A stretch of DNA of 23,634 nucleotides from an uncultured Verrucomicrobiota bacterium (GCA_946543025.1 CAMNLN010000013.1:1-23634); one strand, 5' to 3'. Positions 9,061-17,022 are shown, counted from the stretch's first letter. The notes: generated by a model from the sequence alone, not told the origin. Numbers and translations are program-made.

Positions 9061-9307
9061 AGAACTAACTTATACCTCAACATAAATAAGACGCTAGGCA
9101 ACAGCGACAGGTTGGGTGCGGATTTTCAAAAGTACGGCGTGGAGGTCGTGTCGTCTCGGCCGATACGGCCGCCACAATGTCCGCGACTCCTCTTTTTACG
9201 GATCGATTTCAGTTCAAACGGCCTGTCAAATCCAACTTCTCACAATGTCTACAGGCAAATTCAAAAATCACCCGTTTGAAAATTGGGGATGATTGAACGT
9301 AGTTTGC
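9061..9307. other. Gene-free, AT-richer spacer with inverted repeats
   Basis: No credible gene lies here. CGGCCG-ATA-CGGCCG at 9157-9171 is a perfect 6-bp hairpin without a following T-run on either strand. A perfect 9-base inverted repeat (TTCAAACGG at 9213-9221, CCGTTTGAA at 9272-9280) encloses a second one (GCCTGT at 9221-9226, ACAGGC at 9251-9256); the two share base 9221. The spacer follows the stop of the XylR-like gene, so the pair might fold in that gene's 3' untranslated RNA. Base composition differs from the surrounding coding DNA. With the two fragments at 8715-9060, about 640 bases here lack an intact gene. Confidence 0.5.
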
Positions 9308-10444
9308 TTACGCGCCGCATCTGCGGCGGAAGGCGCGAGGCGTGCAACCAAAGGCCTTTTTGAAGACCGCCGCCAGATAGCCGGAGTTGCAGAAGCCCGT
9401 GGCGCGCGCCACGGCGGCGATCGGCTCGTCGCCGTTGGCAAGCAGAAGCTTCGCGCGAGCCAGGCGCTCGCGCAGGACCTCGGTACCCACAGAATGCCCC
9501 AACTGCACGGCGAAAAGGCGGTCCAGCCGCACACGCGGAACGCCGAGCACATCCGCGAGCTGCGCCGCGCCAAAGGTATCCGCCAGATGCTCCTTCACGT
9601 GCAGAAGCGCGCGACGGACGGTCGGGTCGGACACGGCCACCACGTCCGTCGACTGCCGTGCCACGACGCCCTTCGGCGGGATGAGGATCGGCTCGGCGGG
9701 CGGCAGCGCGCCGTCCATGAGGCGCTCCAGCAACGCCGCGCCTTCATAGGCGGCCCGCTCGAGATCGTGTCCTACGGACGAGAGCGGCACGGCCTGGTTC
9801 TCGCAGATCACCGTGTCGTCCCCGATGCCCATGACGGCAACCTCCTCCGGCACGGAGATGTTGGCCGCAAGGCAAGCGGAGAGGACGCGCGCGGCGTCTG
9901 CGTCATCGTAGGTGAGTACCGCGAGCGGCTTGGGCGCCTGGCGGAGCGCCTGGCCGAGGAGACGCGTAAAGAGCCGCCAGTCGTCAAACGTCTCGGAAGT
10001 CGTCTTTTCCGCCAGCACCCACTTGAGCGGCGGTTCGCCAGGCCAGGCGGACGCGAATCCTCCGTAACGGAGCGCGTGGACATGCGTCCAAATGGTTGAG
10101 TACCAGGCCGCATGGCGGAAGTGCCGCCCAAGGAAATGTTCGGCGGCGGCACGTCCGGCGGCGGCATGGTCTCCCGTGACACGCGGGATACGCACGTCGG
10201 GCCGCTGGAACGTAAGGTCCACCACAGGGATGCGACGGCGACGCAGCTGGCGCACGTACTCCACCGTCTCCTCGTTCGCGCGGAGCGTCACGAGCGCGCC
10301 GTCACCCGTCCAGCCACGCGGAAGGCGCGCAAGGCGGTCCTCGATCATCAGATGCCACCCGTGCGTGCGCGCGAAGCGAGCGATGCCCTGCAGGCGGGGC
10401 GGGTAGGCGGGAGAAATCAGGAGAAGGACGCTGCGCTGACGCAT
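9308..10444 (-). CDS. XylR-like transcriptional regulator (periplasmic-binding-like sensor + AraC DNA-binding domain), 378 aa
   Basis: The protein has the architecture of E. coli XylR. Residues about 4-270 form a LacI/periplasmic-binding-protein-like sugar sensor without its own HTH, recognisable from VPEEVAVMGIGDD (198-210), VPLSSVGHDLER (219-230) and the IPPKGVVARQSTD segment (255-267). Residues about 272-378 form an AraC-type double HTH, with GVPRVRLDRLF (301-311), IAAVARATGFCNSGYLAAVFKK in its second helix pair and GCTPRAFR near the end. Such proteins bind a monosaccharide and activate or repress catabolic genes; the ligand here is unknown. The ATG at 10444 directly follows AGGAGGTCC, whose upstream bases overlap the thiH stop at 10453, so the two genes are co-transcribed. 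Possible targets are the neighbouring glycan genes, but no operator is identifiable. Confidence 0.85.
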   Translation of the reverse strand: MRQRSVLLLISPAYPPRLQGIARFARTHGWHLMIEDRLARLPRGWTGDGALVTLRANEETVEYVRQLRRRRIPVVDLTFQRPDVRIPRVTGDHAAAGRAAAEHFLGRHFRHAAWYSTIWTHVHALRYGGFASAWPGEPPLKWVLAEKTTSETFDDWRLFTRLLGQALRQAPKPLAVLTYDDADAARVLSACLAANISVPEEVAVMGIGDDTVICENQAVPLSSVGHDLERAAYEGAALLERLMDGALPPAEPILIPPKGVVARQSTDVVAVSDPTVRRALLHVKEHLADTFGAAQLADVLGVPRVRLDRLFAVQLGHSVGTEVLRERLARAKLLLANGDEPIAAVARATGFCNSGYLAAVFKKAFGCTPRAFRRRCGA

Positions 10445-10452
10445 GGACCTCC

Positions 10453-11556
10453 TCAGATGCGGTTGTCCCAGTTCTTGAAGACGACTTCCTGCCCGTTGGC
10501 GCGGATGGCGGCGTAGACATCGTCCGGTGCGCGACCGTCCGTGAGCGTGAACTGCGCCACGTCCTTGTCCGCCAGCACGGCGTAGCCGCCGGGCGTCACG
10601 CGCGAGCCGGCGCTCATGTTGTCCGCCGCCACCTGCACAATGTAGTCGCGGAAGGCCGGCGCCTCGCGCGTGGAGACGGTCATGCAGCATTCGGGGAAGG
10701 CGATGCGGAAGGCGAGCATCATCAGGTCGAGGTCGCGGTCGTCCACGGGAAACTCGGGCTGGAAACCGCCTTCGGTGGGACAGAAGCGCGGGAACGCGAA
10801 CTGGATCTTCGACTGGTAGCACTCCTTCATCAGGTACCAGGCGTGGGCGGCGAGCGAGGCGGCCTCGGTCCGCCACGGCACGAGCCCCAGCAGGAAGGCG
10901 ATGCCGAGTGTGCGGAAACCCGCGCGCCCCGCGCGCAGCTGCGTCCAGAGCCGGTTCTCGTAGTTGCTCTTCGGGCCGGCGGGATGGAAGAACTTGTAGC
11001 GCTCCTGGTCGTAGGTCTCCTGGAAGCAGGTGAGGCCCTCGTAGCCGGCGGCGAAGAGCGCACGATAGGCGTCCTCGGTCTGCGGCGCCACCTCCAGCGC
11101 GAGGTAGGAAAACATCGTCTTCAGAAGACGCCCCACCTCGGCGAGGTGTTCGACGGTGTTGACGCGCGGGTCCTCACCAGCCACCACGAGCAGGGAATCA
11201 ATGCCGTTGGCGCGGATGGCTTCGGCCTCGCGGCGGATCTCGTCAAGCGAGAGGTTGCGGCGCACGGTTCCCGTGTGCTGGATCCGGAAATCGCAGTAGC
11301 GGCAGGAGTTTACGCACGTATTGCCGATGTAGAGCGGCGCGTAGACGCTCACCGTCTTGCCGTAGTAGCGACGGCGCGCCTTCTGCGCCCGCACGCGCAT
11401 CGCGTCCATGAACGGGTACGCCGCCGGGGAGATGAGGTTCAAGAGGTCGAAGAAGCTCAGCTTGCCGCGCCCGAGCGTCGTCTGCACCATCTCGGGCGTC
11501 ACCTGCGCAAAGTAGGCCTCGATCTGTTCTTTCGTATATTTTAACTGCGGAAACAT
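10453..11556 (-). CDS. thiH: 2-iminoacetate synthase ThiH (radical SAM tyrosine lyase), 367 aa
   Basis: ThiH cleaves tyrosine with SAM and a [4Fe-4S] cluster to give dehydroglycine for the thiazole of thiamine, releasing p-cresol. The cluster motif C-x3-C-x2-C is present at C81, C85 and C88 (CVNSCRYCDF), preceded by VYAPLYIGNT. Further family segments are the VAGEDPR and LEVAPQ region, FQETYD, GLVPWR and PRFCPTEGG. The length fits ThiH (about 370 residues) rather than the longer HydG, which has an extra C-terminal cluster domain; the VVFKNWD ending is also ThiH-like. The ATG at 11556 has GAGG nine bases upstream; 25 upstream codons in the same frame include the promoter and are excluded. No thiG, thiS or thiF lies nearby, and it is followed by a sugar-type regulator, which is unusual. 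Confidence 0.85.
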   Translation of the reverse strand: MFPQLKYTKEQIEAYFAQVTPEMVQTTLGRGKLSFFDLLNLISPAAYPFMDAMRVRAQKARRRYYGKTVSVYAPLYIGNTCVNSCRYCDFRIQHTGTVRRNLSLDEIRREAEAIRANGIDSLLVVAGEDPRVNTVEHLAEVGRLLKTMFSYLALEVAPQTEDAYRALFAAGYEGLTCFQETYDQERYKFFHPAGPKSNYENRLWTQLRAGRAGFRTLGIAFLLGLVPWRTEAASLAAHAWYLMKECYQSKIQFAFPRFCPTEGGFQPEFPVDDRDLDLMMLAFRIAFPECCMTVSTREAPAFRDYIVQVAADNMSAGSRVTPGGYAVLADKDVAQFTLTDGRAPDDVYAAIRANGQEVVFKNWDNRI

Positions 11557-11580
11557 GGTTGTTGCCTCAAAGGAGACAAT

Positions 11581-11589
11581 AGTATACCA
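11581..11589 (-). promoter_or_regulatory. Extended -10 promoter of thiH and the XylR-like gene
   Basis: The minus strand reads TGGTATACT (11581-11589), an extended -10 with five of six matches to TATAAT in the hexamer. No good -35 is visible 16-18 bases upstream, which is common for extended -10 promoters. Transcription would start about 18 bases before the ATG, leaving the GAGG ribosome binding site in the leader. Confidence 0.5.
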
Positions 11590-11661
11590 CAACCCGTAGG
11601 AAGGGACGCACGTCCGCGCATCAGCCGACACGACCCTGTTCGCCTGAAGGTAGTCCGGCCT

Positions 11662-13344
11662 TTACTTCCCCACATTGCCCCATTTGTCTACGCTCTTCAC
11701 TGAAAAGCGTGCCAAGTCGCCTTCAACGCCCCCCGGCACGGGAAGGCTGGTCGCCACCGTCGAGGCGATTTGCGTACCGTCCCTATACACACGGTAGTAG
11801 CAGTGTTCGGGCTCTTTGCTGGCCGTCCAGGAAAGAACGCCATTCGCAATGCGGCCGTTTACAACCGCAGCCGGCACCCGGTCTTCGTAGTCGGTCGTGA
11901 GAAACGTCATCGACTTCGCCGGAACCGCAACCGTCACGGCTCCGTCCACCGCCGTCACGGTGCCCTTTGCGGGCTGCAGGTCGTTGAACGCGTTGATGGG
12001 CGGATGTTCCGAATCGTACTCATAAACGCGGAGCGGACGCGTCGGCGCCAGCGGAAATGCGAGCGTGACCTTCTTCGCGTCGCCCCAGTTGACCACGGCA
12101 AAGGAGACGGATCCGTTCGGATTCGTGACGCCGCCGGCGCGGAGCGTGTCGTCATCCGTCGTCCATGGCAACACCCGCGCGCCCTTCCGGAACAGTTTCG
12201 CGAGATAGCCCATCGTGTAGAGGTCGGGATAGGAGGAATAATCGCGGTCGTCGTCGCACCAGCGGAAGAGGCCGTTCTTGTTGTAGCGGACGTCAAGCCC
12301 GAATCCGGAGAAGCGCGCCACGTCATACCGGGCCTTCTCCTCCGGCGTGTCGCCGTCCTCGCGCAGGAAAGGATCGGGGTAGTCGACCATCGTCCAGGAC
12401 ACGGCGCTCACCGCGCCGGCGTTGAGCGCGGCGAGCCCCATCTCCGCGCGGGAAATCGCGGCGCGCCGGGCGAACTCGCTTCCGGGATGGCGGAAGGCTG
12501 CGTGCGCATCGTCGCGCATCATGCCCTGCCCGTACGGCATGATCTTTCCGGTGAAGCCGAACTCGCCGAGGGACAGGCGCTTCTCCTTGCGCAGGGCCTT
12601 GCCGACGAGTTCGCGCAACGCCTCCGTGAGCTTGTCGTAGAGGGCGGGGTCGCCCGGCTCGAGCGCGCGCTCGTAGAGATGCCAGCAGTAGGTGTCCGTC
12701 TGCTCGTTGATGTTGGTGATCGCCCAGTCGACGTCGCCCATGCGCGAATAGCCGGACGAATCGGGCGTCTGGAGGCCGATGTCGAGCCCGTGGCGCATGA
12801 ACGCGCGCTGCATCTCGCGGGTGATCTCCGCGTAGAGGTCCAGGTGCCGGGCGAACCAGGCGTAGGTCGGCCCCACGGACAGCTCGTTCGAGAGGCAGTA
12901 GTAGCGGATCTTGGTGCACTTCCTCTCGCGCACCAGGTATTCCAAACGCGTCGCCACGGCCTCGCAGTATTCCGACGCCTTGAAGTTGTCCGTGATCACG
13001 GGCATGCGCCCAGGCACGAGGTAGAGCGTGGTCCCGGCCCGGCGGAAGGTGGCGTCGTAGTAGTCGGCGAAGCGGTCCATCGCCTCGCGCGTCCAGTCCC
13101 AGTAGCCGGCGAAGACGCGGGCGTATGTCGGCGATATCTCATGGAACGTCTTGAGGACGCGCTGGTCGCGGAACTCGTCTGACATGAGAGGCGTCATCGT
13201 AGCCTCGGAGTTGTGGAAGCCGAACCCGCCCCACAGCCAGCGCTGGCTAGGCTTCGTGAACACGATGCGACTCTCCGCCGCCAGACCGGCGCACGACCAT
13301 GCAACGGTTACGACAAGAATTCCTATTTTCGCGGCATGCTTCAT
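11662..13344 (-). CDS. Secreted TIM-barrel glycosidase of clan GH-A type with C-terminal FnIII-like domain, 560 aa
   Basis: Residues 1-23 are a Sec signal peptide (cleavage near LAA/ES). The body resembles a (beta/alpha)8 glycosidase: the N-E pair typical of strand 4 of clan GH-A lies at N153-E154 (YYCLSNEL), and a likely nucleophile E261 in LSLGEFGF marks strand 7, 107 residues later. A beta-sandwich follows (about 400-485, ending PAKSMTFLTTD), and residues about 485-560 look like a fibronectin-III-type domain (YYRVYRDGT, FSVKSVDKWGN). I cannot name the CAZy family; GH39- and GH5-like proteins are the nearest in motif. It is the last gene of the nrdG operon, beginning 15 bases after the MBL gene with GGAAG six bases before the ATG. 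Its substrate is presumably a polysaccharide or glycoconjugate outside the cell. Confidence 0.7.
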   Translation of the reverse strand: MKHAAKIGILVVTVAWSCAGLAAESRIVFTKPSQRWLWGGFGFHNSEATMTPLMSDEFRDQRVLKTFHEISPTYARVFAGYWDWTREAMDRFADYYDATFRRAGTTLYLVPGRMPVITDNFKASEYCEAVATRLEYLVRERKCTKIRYYCLSNELSVGPTYAWFARHLDLYAEITREMQRAFMRHGLDIGLQTPDSSGYSRMGDVDWAITNINEQTDTYCWHLYERALEPGDPALYDKLTEALRELVGKALRKEKRLSLGEFGFTGKIMPYGQGMMRDDAHAAFRHPGSEFARRAAISRAEMGLAALNAGAVSAVSWTMVDYPDPFLREDGDTPEEKARYDVARFSGFGLDVRYNKNGLFRWCDDDRDYSSYPDLYTMGYLAKLFRKGARVLPWTTDDDTLRAGGVTNPNGSVSFAVVNWGDAKKVTLAFPLAPTRPLRVYEYDSEHPPINAFNDLQPAKGTVTAVDGAVTVAVPAKSMTFLTTDYEDRVPAAVVNGRIANGVLSWTASKEPEHCYYRVYRDGTQIASTVATSLPVPGGVEGDLARFSVKSVDKWGNVGK

Positions 13345-13359
13345 TAATCGCTTCCGAGA

Positions 13360-14586
13360 TCAGCAACAGAGGAAATCCCGGACGCCGACGATGCGCATGG
13401 ACTCGTCCTGCGCCGTAAGCGTGTACAGCTTGAAGGCGAACCCGCCGGGGTTGACCTTGACGACGGCGTGTCCCTCCGGCGCGAGGAATCCGGACAAGCC
13501 GAGTTGGTCGAACTGTCGCTTTCTGAACTCCGGTATGGCGCCGTACGCGACCACGGGCCGAATGGGGTTTGCGCCGCCCGCGTAGTTTTCCGGCGCCGTC
13601 ATGCGGCCGAGCGAGAGGGGGTTCTGCTGGTTCGGGCTCCAGGCGCTCGACAGGAAGAGCTGCGGCTTCGTCGACTTGACGAACGCATCGCGCATCGAAG
13701 GGAAAAAGGCGTGGTGGTTCGTCTTGCAGACGCAGACGGGGCCCACTACCTCGCCCACGCGCTCCTCGTAACTGGACTTCTTTCCGTCCGCGCCCACAAA
13801 CTCCCCTTCCAGGTCGCCGCCCGTGAAATAGGTGAAGCCGCCATAGCGGATGCGGATCGCCGACGAGAGGGGATTTTCATTGATGTACTTCTGTCCGGTC
13901 TGCTTCACGTGCTCGCCCGCCACGTCAATGAGATTTTTCCTCCCGTCCCACATTACGCCGTTCGCCGCAAGATTGCGTATCTCGAACACGCGCCTGTAGT
14001 AGCCCGTCGGATCATGCTGCAGACGGATCTGGTCCTTGGCGCCGACCCTGAACGGCTCGCGCGTCATGCCGGCCTTCACCGCGGGCTCCAGCCATTTCTG
14101 AAAGACGTCAAAGTCCTCGTCATCCACGTCCCGCCTGTATTTCCCTACATTCGGATACTGGTGGTCGTAGTAGTTCAGGAAGCGGAACGACTCCGCCACG
14201 TCGGGGATTCCGGCAAAATGGTCGGAATGCCAGTGCGAGACCATGAGGTAGTCGATCTCGTGCTGCGGGATCAGGCGCTTGATGTAGCGGCCCACCCACT
14301 CGCCGGCCCGACGTTCGCCCGAGGGCATCGGCGGAAGCGCCTCGGCATATCCCGGTTTCCGTTTCTTCACGTGCCCGCAGTCGAGCAGCATCGTGGTCCC
14401 GTCCGGGAAGATCATGAACGTGTTCTCGGACGTGCCCGTATGGATAAAGTGGATGTCCAGCTCGCCGGGCTTCCATCCGGGGTAGACGCATCCGACCGCG
14501 TCCCCGACCGTCGCGCATCCGCCGACGACGCCCAAGGCTGCCGTCGCCAGAGAATTGGAGAGAAAATCCCTTCTGTTCATTCTCAT
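13360..14586 (-). CDS. Metallo-beta-lactamase-fold hydrolase, Tat-type lipoprotein, 408 aa
   Basis: The start MRMNRRDFLSNSLATAALGV carries a Tat-like RRDFL motif, and VGGC ends in a possible lipobox with the lipidated cysteine at residue 24, so the protein is probably exported folded and attached to a membrane. The catalytic zinc motif HxHxDH is intact as H118, H120, D122, H123 (SHWHSDH). An earlier LLDCGH segment and the later FTGGD and NHHAF segments fit the ComEC/Rec2-like branch of the fold. Members hydrolyse phosphodiesters, phosphate or other esters, so the substrate is open. The ATG at 14586 is preferred over the one at 14580 because GGAGG lies eight bases before it. It stands between two secreted glycosidases in one operon, which suggests it acts on the same substrate or on a product of it. 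Confidence 0.75.
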   Translation of the reverse strand: MRMNRRDFLSNSLATAALGVVGGCATVGDAVGCVYPGWKPGELDIHFIHTGTSENTFMIFPDGTTMLLDCGHVKKRKPGYAEALPPMPSGERRAGEWVGRYIKRLIPQHEIDYLMVSHWHSDHFAGIPDVAESFRFLNYYDHQYPNVGKYRRDVDDEDFDVFQKWLEPAVKAGMTREPFRVGAKDQIRLQHDPTGYYRRVFEIRNLAANGVMWDGRKNLIDVAGEHVKQTGQKYINENPLSSAIRIRYGGFTYFTGGDLEGEFVGADGKKSSYEERVGEVVGPVCVCKTNHHAFFPSMRDAFVKSTKPQLFLSSAWSPNQQNPLSLGRMTAPENYAGGANPIRPVVAYGAIPEFRKRQFDQLGLSGFLAPEGHAVVKVNPGGFAFKLYTLTAQDESMRIVGVRDFLCC

Positions 14587-14625
14587 GGACGAAACCTCCA
14601 GTTGCCGATTTCCGAAATCCGGCCG

Positions 14626-16515
14626 TCAGTCGGCAAGGCGAAACGTGAAGATCACGGGCGAGTGGTCGGAGACCTCTAGCGCGTCCTGCGCCCGGTCGAC
14701 GACAAGCGCGACCGGCATCACGCCGTTCGTCGTGTAGTGCACGTGGTCGAGCGAGTTCTTCGGATCGCCCGCCTCCGGACGGATCCAGCCGCGATAGTTG
14801 CCGAGCGCGTCGCGGCGCGGGTCGCCGTGGTTGGAGGAATACCGCGAGGCGCCGGGGACCGTGTACTGCGCGTCCGCGTAGCCGGCCTTCTCCCAGTCGG
14901 GAAGCGGCGTCAGAAGCCCCTTCTCCACGTGCGCGCGCGTACAGTTCAGGTCGCCGCCGCCCACCACGGGGCAGTTGTACTTCTTCTGGAGCTCGTCCAT
15001 CTTCGCGAGCAGCTCGCGCGCGTTCCGTACGCGCATCGCCTGGTCTTCCGGCTTTTTCCATTTCCACCAGAGGTGCGTGGAGTAGGAGATGAACGTGCGG
15101 CCGGTCGCCTTGTCGCGGAACACGCCCCATCCGAAGCCCTTCGAGCCTTCGGGGTTGTCGGCGTAGACGTGCGTGCCGCCCTCGATGAGTTCGAGACGGC
15201 TCTTTCGCCAGAGGAGCGGATTGTATTCCATCTTGGGATTCCCCTCGCTGCGCACGATCCCGTAGTCCGCGCCCAGCTTCGCGAAGAGACGCGAGCTCCA
15301 GAACTCCGGCATCGCCTCCTGCATGCCCACGAGATCCGGCGCGTTGCGCAACACGTACCCCACCTGCTTGAGGTCGCGCTCGCACACGGGGTTGCCGAAG
15401 TAGTTGCCCCAGATGTTGAAAGCCATGTACTTCAGCTCGCCGCGCGCGGCCGCATCACCCTTCCCGAGGCAGGCGAGCTGCAGGTCGTCCGTGAGGAAGT
15501 CGCGCGTCACGTCGTCCACGAGCGAGAAGCGGTTGCCGTCGTTGGGCGTGGAGAGGTAGTTCCACACGCTCCAGGGGATACCGGCCTCCTTGCAGACCGC
15601 CACCACGTCGCGCATGTAGTCCGCGCGCGCCATCGGGTTCATGTGGCGGATCGTGCCGAACTCGCCGTTCCAGAGAATCTTGTCGGGATGGGCCGCCGCC
15701 CAGTCGACGGCCGGCTTCAGTGCCTTGCGCACGAAGGCCGTGCCGGGATACGGCACCTCGTCGTTCTGATAGAGCGGGCCCGCCTGCAGCACGCCACGCT
15801 GGTGCGTAAAGTGGTGCGGGGCGTACATGTGGAACGTGTAGACGACGCGCGGGTCGTCCCACGTCTGCAGGACAGCAAGCTTGTCTGGCGAGTTCCAGCA
15901 CGTGGAGCCGATCACCACCCAGCGGTCGGGGTTCACCGCACGGATCGCCTTGAGCGTCCGGTCCGCGAGGTTGTTCCACTTGGCGGGATCGACGTCGCGC
16001 ACCTCGTTCAACAGCTCGAAGGCAACCTCCGGCGCGCCATGGAGACGGCGCTCGATCTCCAGCCAGAGCGCCACGAAACGGTCCTGCAGCTCAGGCGAAT
16101 CCAGGAGCTGCGTCTTTTCGGGGATGTCGCAGTAGTTGCCGATCGCCTTGTGAAGGTTGAGGACAGCGTTGATCTTGTGCGTACGGCACCAGCCGACGAA
16201 CTCATCCAGCTTCCGCATCGTCCGCTCGCGGTATTTGCCGGGAGCCTCCTCAAGCACAATCTGATCGAAGCCGAGGCGGATGTGGTCGAAGCCCCACATC
16301 TTGACGCGCGCCACGTCGCCCTCGGTGATGTACGTGTCGAAGTGGGCGAGATCGCCCTTCGTGATGTCGAGGCGCTTGTTCTCGGGCAGCACGTTGAACC
16401 GCTTGTAGTTCGTGAGCCAGCCGCCCATGCCCATGCCGACAGAGAATCCCGGCCATTCCCGAGCGATGAGCGCGAATGTGCCGCATGCGACGAGCAGAAA
16501 GACTGTTCTTTTCAT
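14626..16515 (-). CDS. Secreted fusion of a GH5-like glycosidase and an endonuclease/exonuclease/phosphatase (EEP) domain, 629 aa
   Basis: One uninterrupted frame joins two catalytic domains. A signal peptide covers residues 1-19. Residues about 25-345 are GH5-like: GMGGWLTNYKRFNVLPEN, acid/base E171 in FELLNEV, VYTFHMY, and nucleophile E285 in LWNGEFG, followed by WSVWNY. After a short linker (LGKGDAAARGE), residues about 361-629 form an EEP (DNase I/sphingomyelinase-like) domain with N367, E400 (GMQEAM), H481, D522 and N524 (GGGDLN), D590-H591 and the terminal D617-H618 (SDHSP), so its active site appears complete. GH5 cleaves beta-glycosidic bonds; EEP enzymes cleave phosphoester bonds. 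The ATG at 16515 has AGGA nine bases before it, overlapping the nrdG stop. Both halves would act outside the cytoplasm. The combined substrate is unknown; a glycolipid or phosphoglycan is a guess. Confidence 0.85.
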   Translation of the reverse strand: MKRTVFLLVACGTFALIAREWPGFSVGMGMGGWLTNYKRFNVLPENKRLDITKGDLAHFDTYITEGDVARVKMWGFDHIRLGFDQIVLEEAPGKYRERTMRKLDEFVGWCRTHKINAVLNLHKAIGNYCDIPEKTQLLDSPELQDRFVALWLEIERRLHGAPEVAFELLNEVRDVDPAKWNNLADRTLKAIRAVNPDRWVVIGSTCWNSPDKLAVLQTWDDPRVVYTFHMYAPHHFTHQRGVLQAGPLYQNDEVPYPGTAFVRKALKPAVDWAAAHPDKILWNGEFGTIRHMNPMARADYMRDVVAVCKEAGIPWSVWNYLSTPNDGNRFSLVDDVTRDFLTDDLQLACLGKGDAAARGELKYMAFNIWGNYFGNPVCERDLKQVGYVLRNAPDLVGMQEAMPEFWSSRLFAKLGADYGIVRSEGNPKMEYNPLLWRKSRLELIEGGTHVYADNPEGSKGFGWGVFRDKATGRTFISYSTHLWWKWKKPEDQAMRVRNARELLAKMDELQKKYNCPVVGGGDLNCTRAHVEKGLLTPLPDWEKAGYADAQYTVPGASRYSSNHGDPRRDALGNYRGWIRPEAGDPKNSLDHVHYTTNGVMPVALVVDRAQDALEVSDHSPVIFTFRLAD

Positions 16516-16521
16516 GTTCCG

Positions 16522-17016
16522 TTATCCTTTCAGGTTCTTCAGGTCGAGGATGCGCTGGTTGGAGGAACCGCGGAAGACGAGCGTGATGTCCTTCTGATCC
16601 TCGATGAACGGGCCGTCCACGAGCGTATCGATCAGCGACAGCATCTCGTCCGTCGCCTCGCACCGCCACGGGCTCTCCTTCAAGAGGTCGTTCTCGTAGA
16701 CGCATCCCGTCCAGGCCCACACGTCCTTTTTGGGGAAACGCGCGCGGAAGGCGCGCAAGAGCGGCAGGAGCGCACTCTGGTTGTCAGGCTCGAACGGCTC
16801 GCCGCCCAGAAGCGAAAGGCCCTGTATCCAGTCCGGCTCGCAATCGGCGAGCAGCTTCTCCTGCACCGCGTCGGTCCACGGCTCGCCCGCGCCGAAATCC
16901 CACGTGTCCGGGTTGAAGCAGCCGGGACAACAGTGCGTACACCCGCTCACGAAGAGGGAAACTCGCACGCCAGGTCCGTTTGCCACGTCGCATGTCCTGA
17001 TGGCGGAATAGTTCAT
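16522..17016 (-). CDS. nrdG: Anaerobic ribonucleotide reductase activating protein NrdG, 164 aa
   Basis: NrdG is the radical SAM activase that installs the glycyl radical in the class III ribonucleotide reductase NrdD, which makes deoxynucleotides without oxygen. The cluster motif C-x3-C-x2-C is at C26, C30 and C33 (CTHCCPGC), the SAM-binding GGE at residues 71-73 (LLGGEP), and the later VDGPFI and FRGSSNQR segments are typical. The length of 164 fits the family. No nrdD is in the window, so the partner must be elsewhere. It is the first gene of a four-gene operon with secreted hydrolases, an unusual setting; the next gene starts six bases after its stop. Its ATG at 17016 has no Shine-Dalgarno sequence and lies where transcription should begin, so the message is probably leaderless. 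Confidence 0.9.
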   Translation of the reverse strand: MNYSAIRTCDVANGPGVRVSLFVSGCTHCCPGCFNPDTWDFGAGEPWTDAVQEKLLADCEPDWIQGLSLLGGEPFEPDNQSALLPLLRAFRARFPKKDVWAWTGCVYENDLLKESPWRCEATDEMLSLIDTLVDGPFIEDQKDITLVFRGSSNQRILDLKNLKG

Positions 17017-17022
17017 GGCGGC

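Noticed and set aside
8872..9279. A 135-codon plus-strand ORF across the gene fragments and spacer.
   Set aside because: Its first part is antisense to the GH106 and sigma fragments and the rest shows no motif or ribosome binding site.
10453..11556. HydG ([FeFe]-hydrogenase maturase) instead of ThiH.
   Set aside because: The protein lacks the extra C-terminal cysteine-cluster region of HydG and has ThiH length; no other hyd genes are present.
11610..11630. GGGACGCACGTCC as a terminator of the nrdG operon.
   Set aside because: The perfect stem is only four base pairs and there is no T-run on the minus strand.
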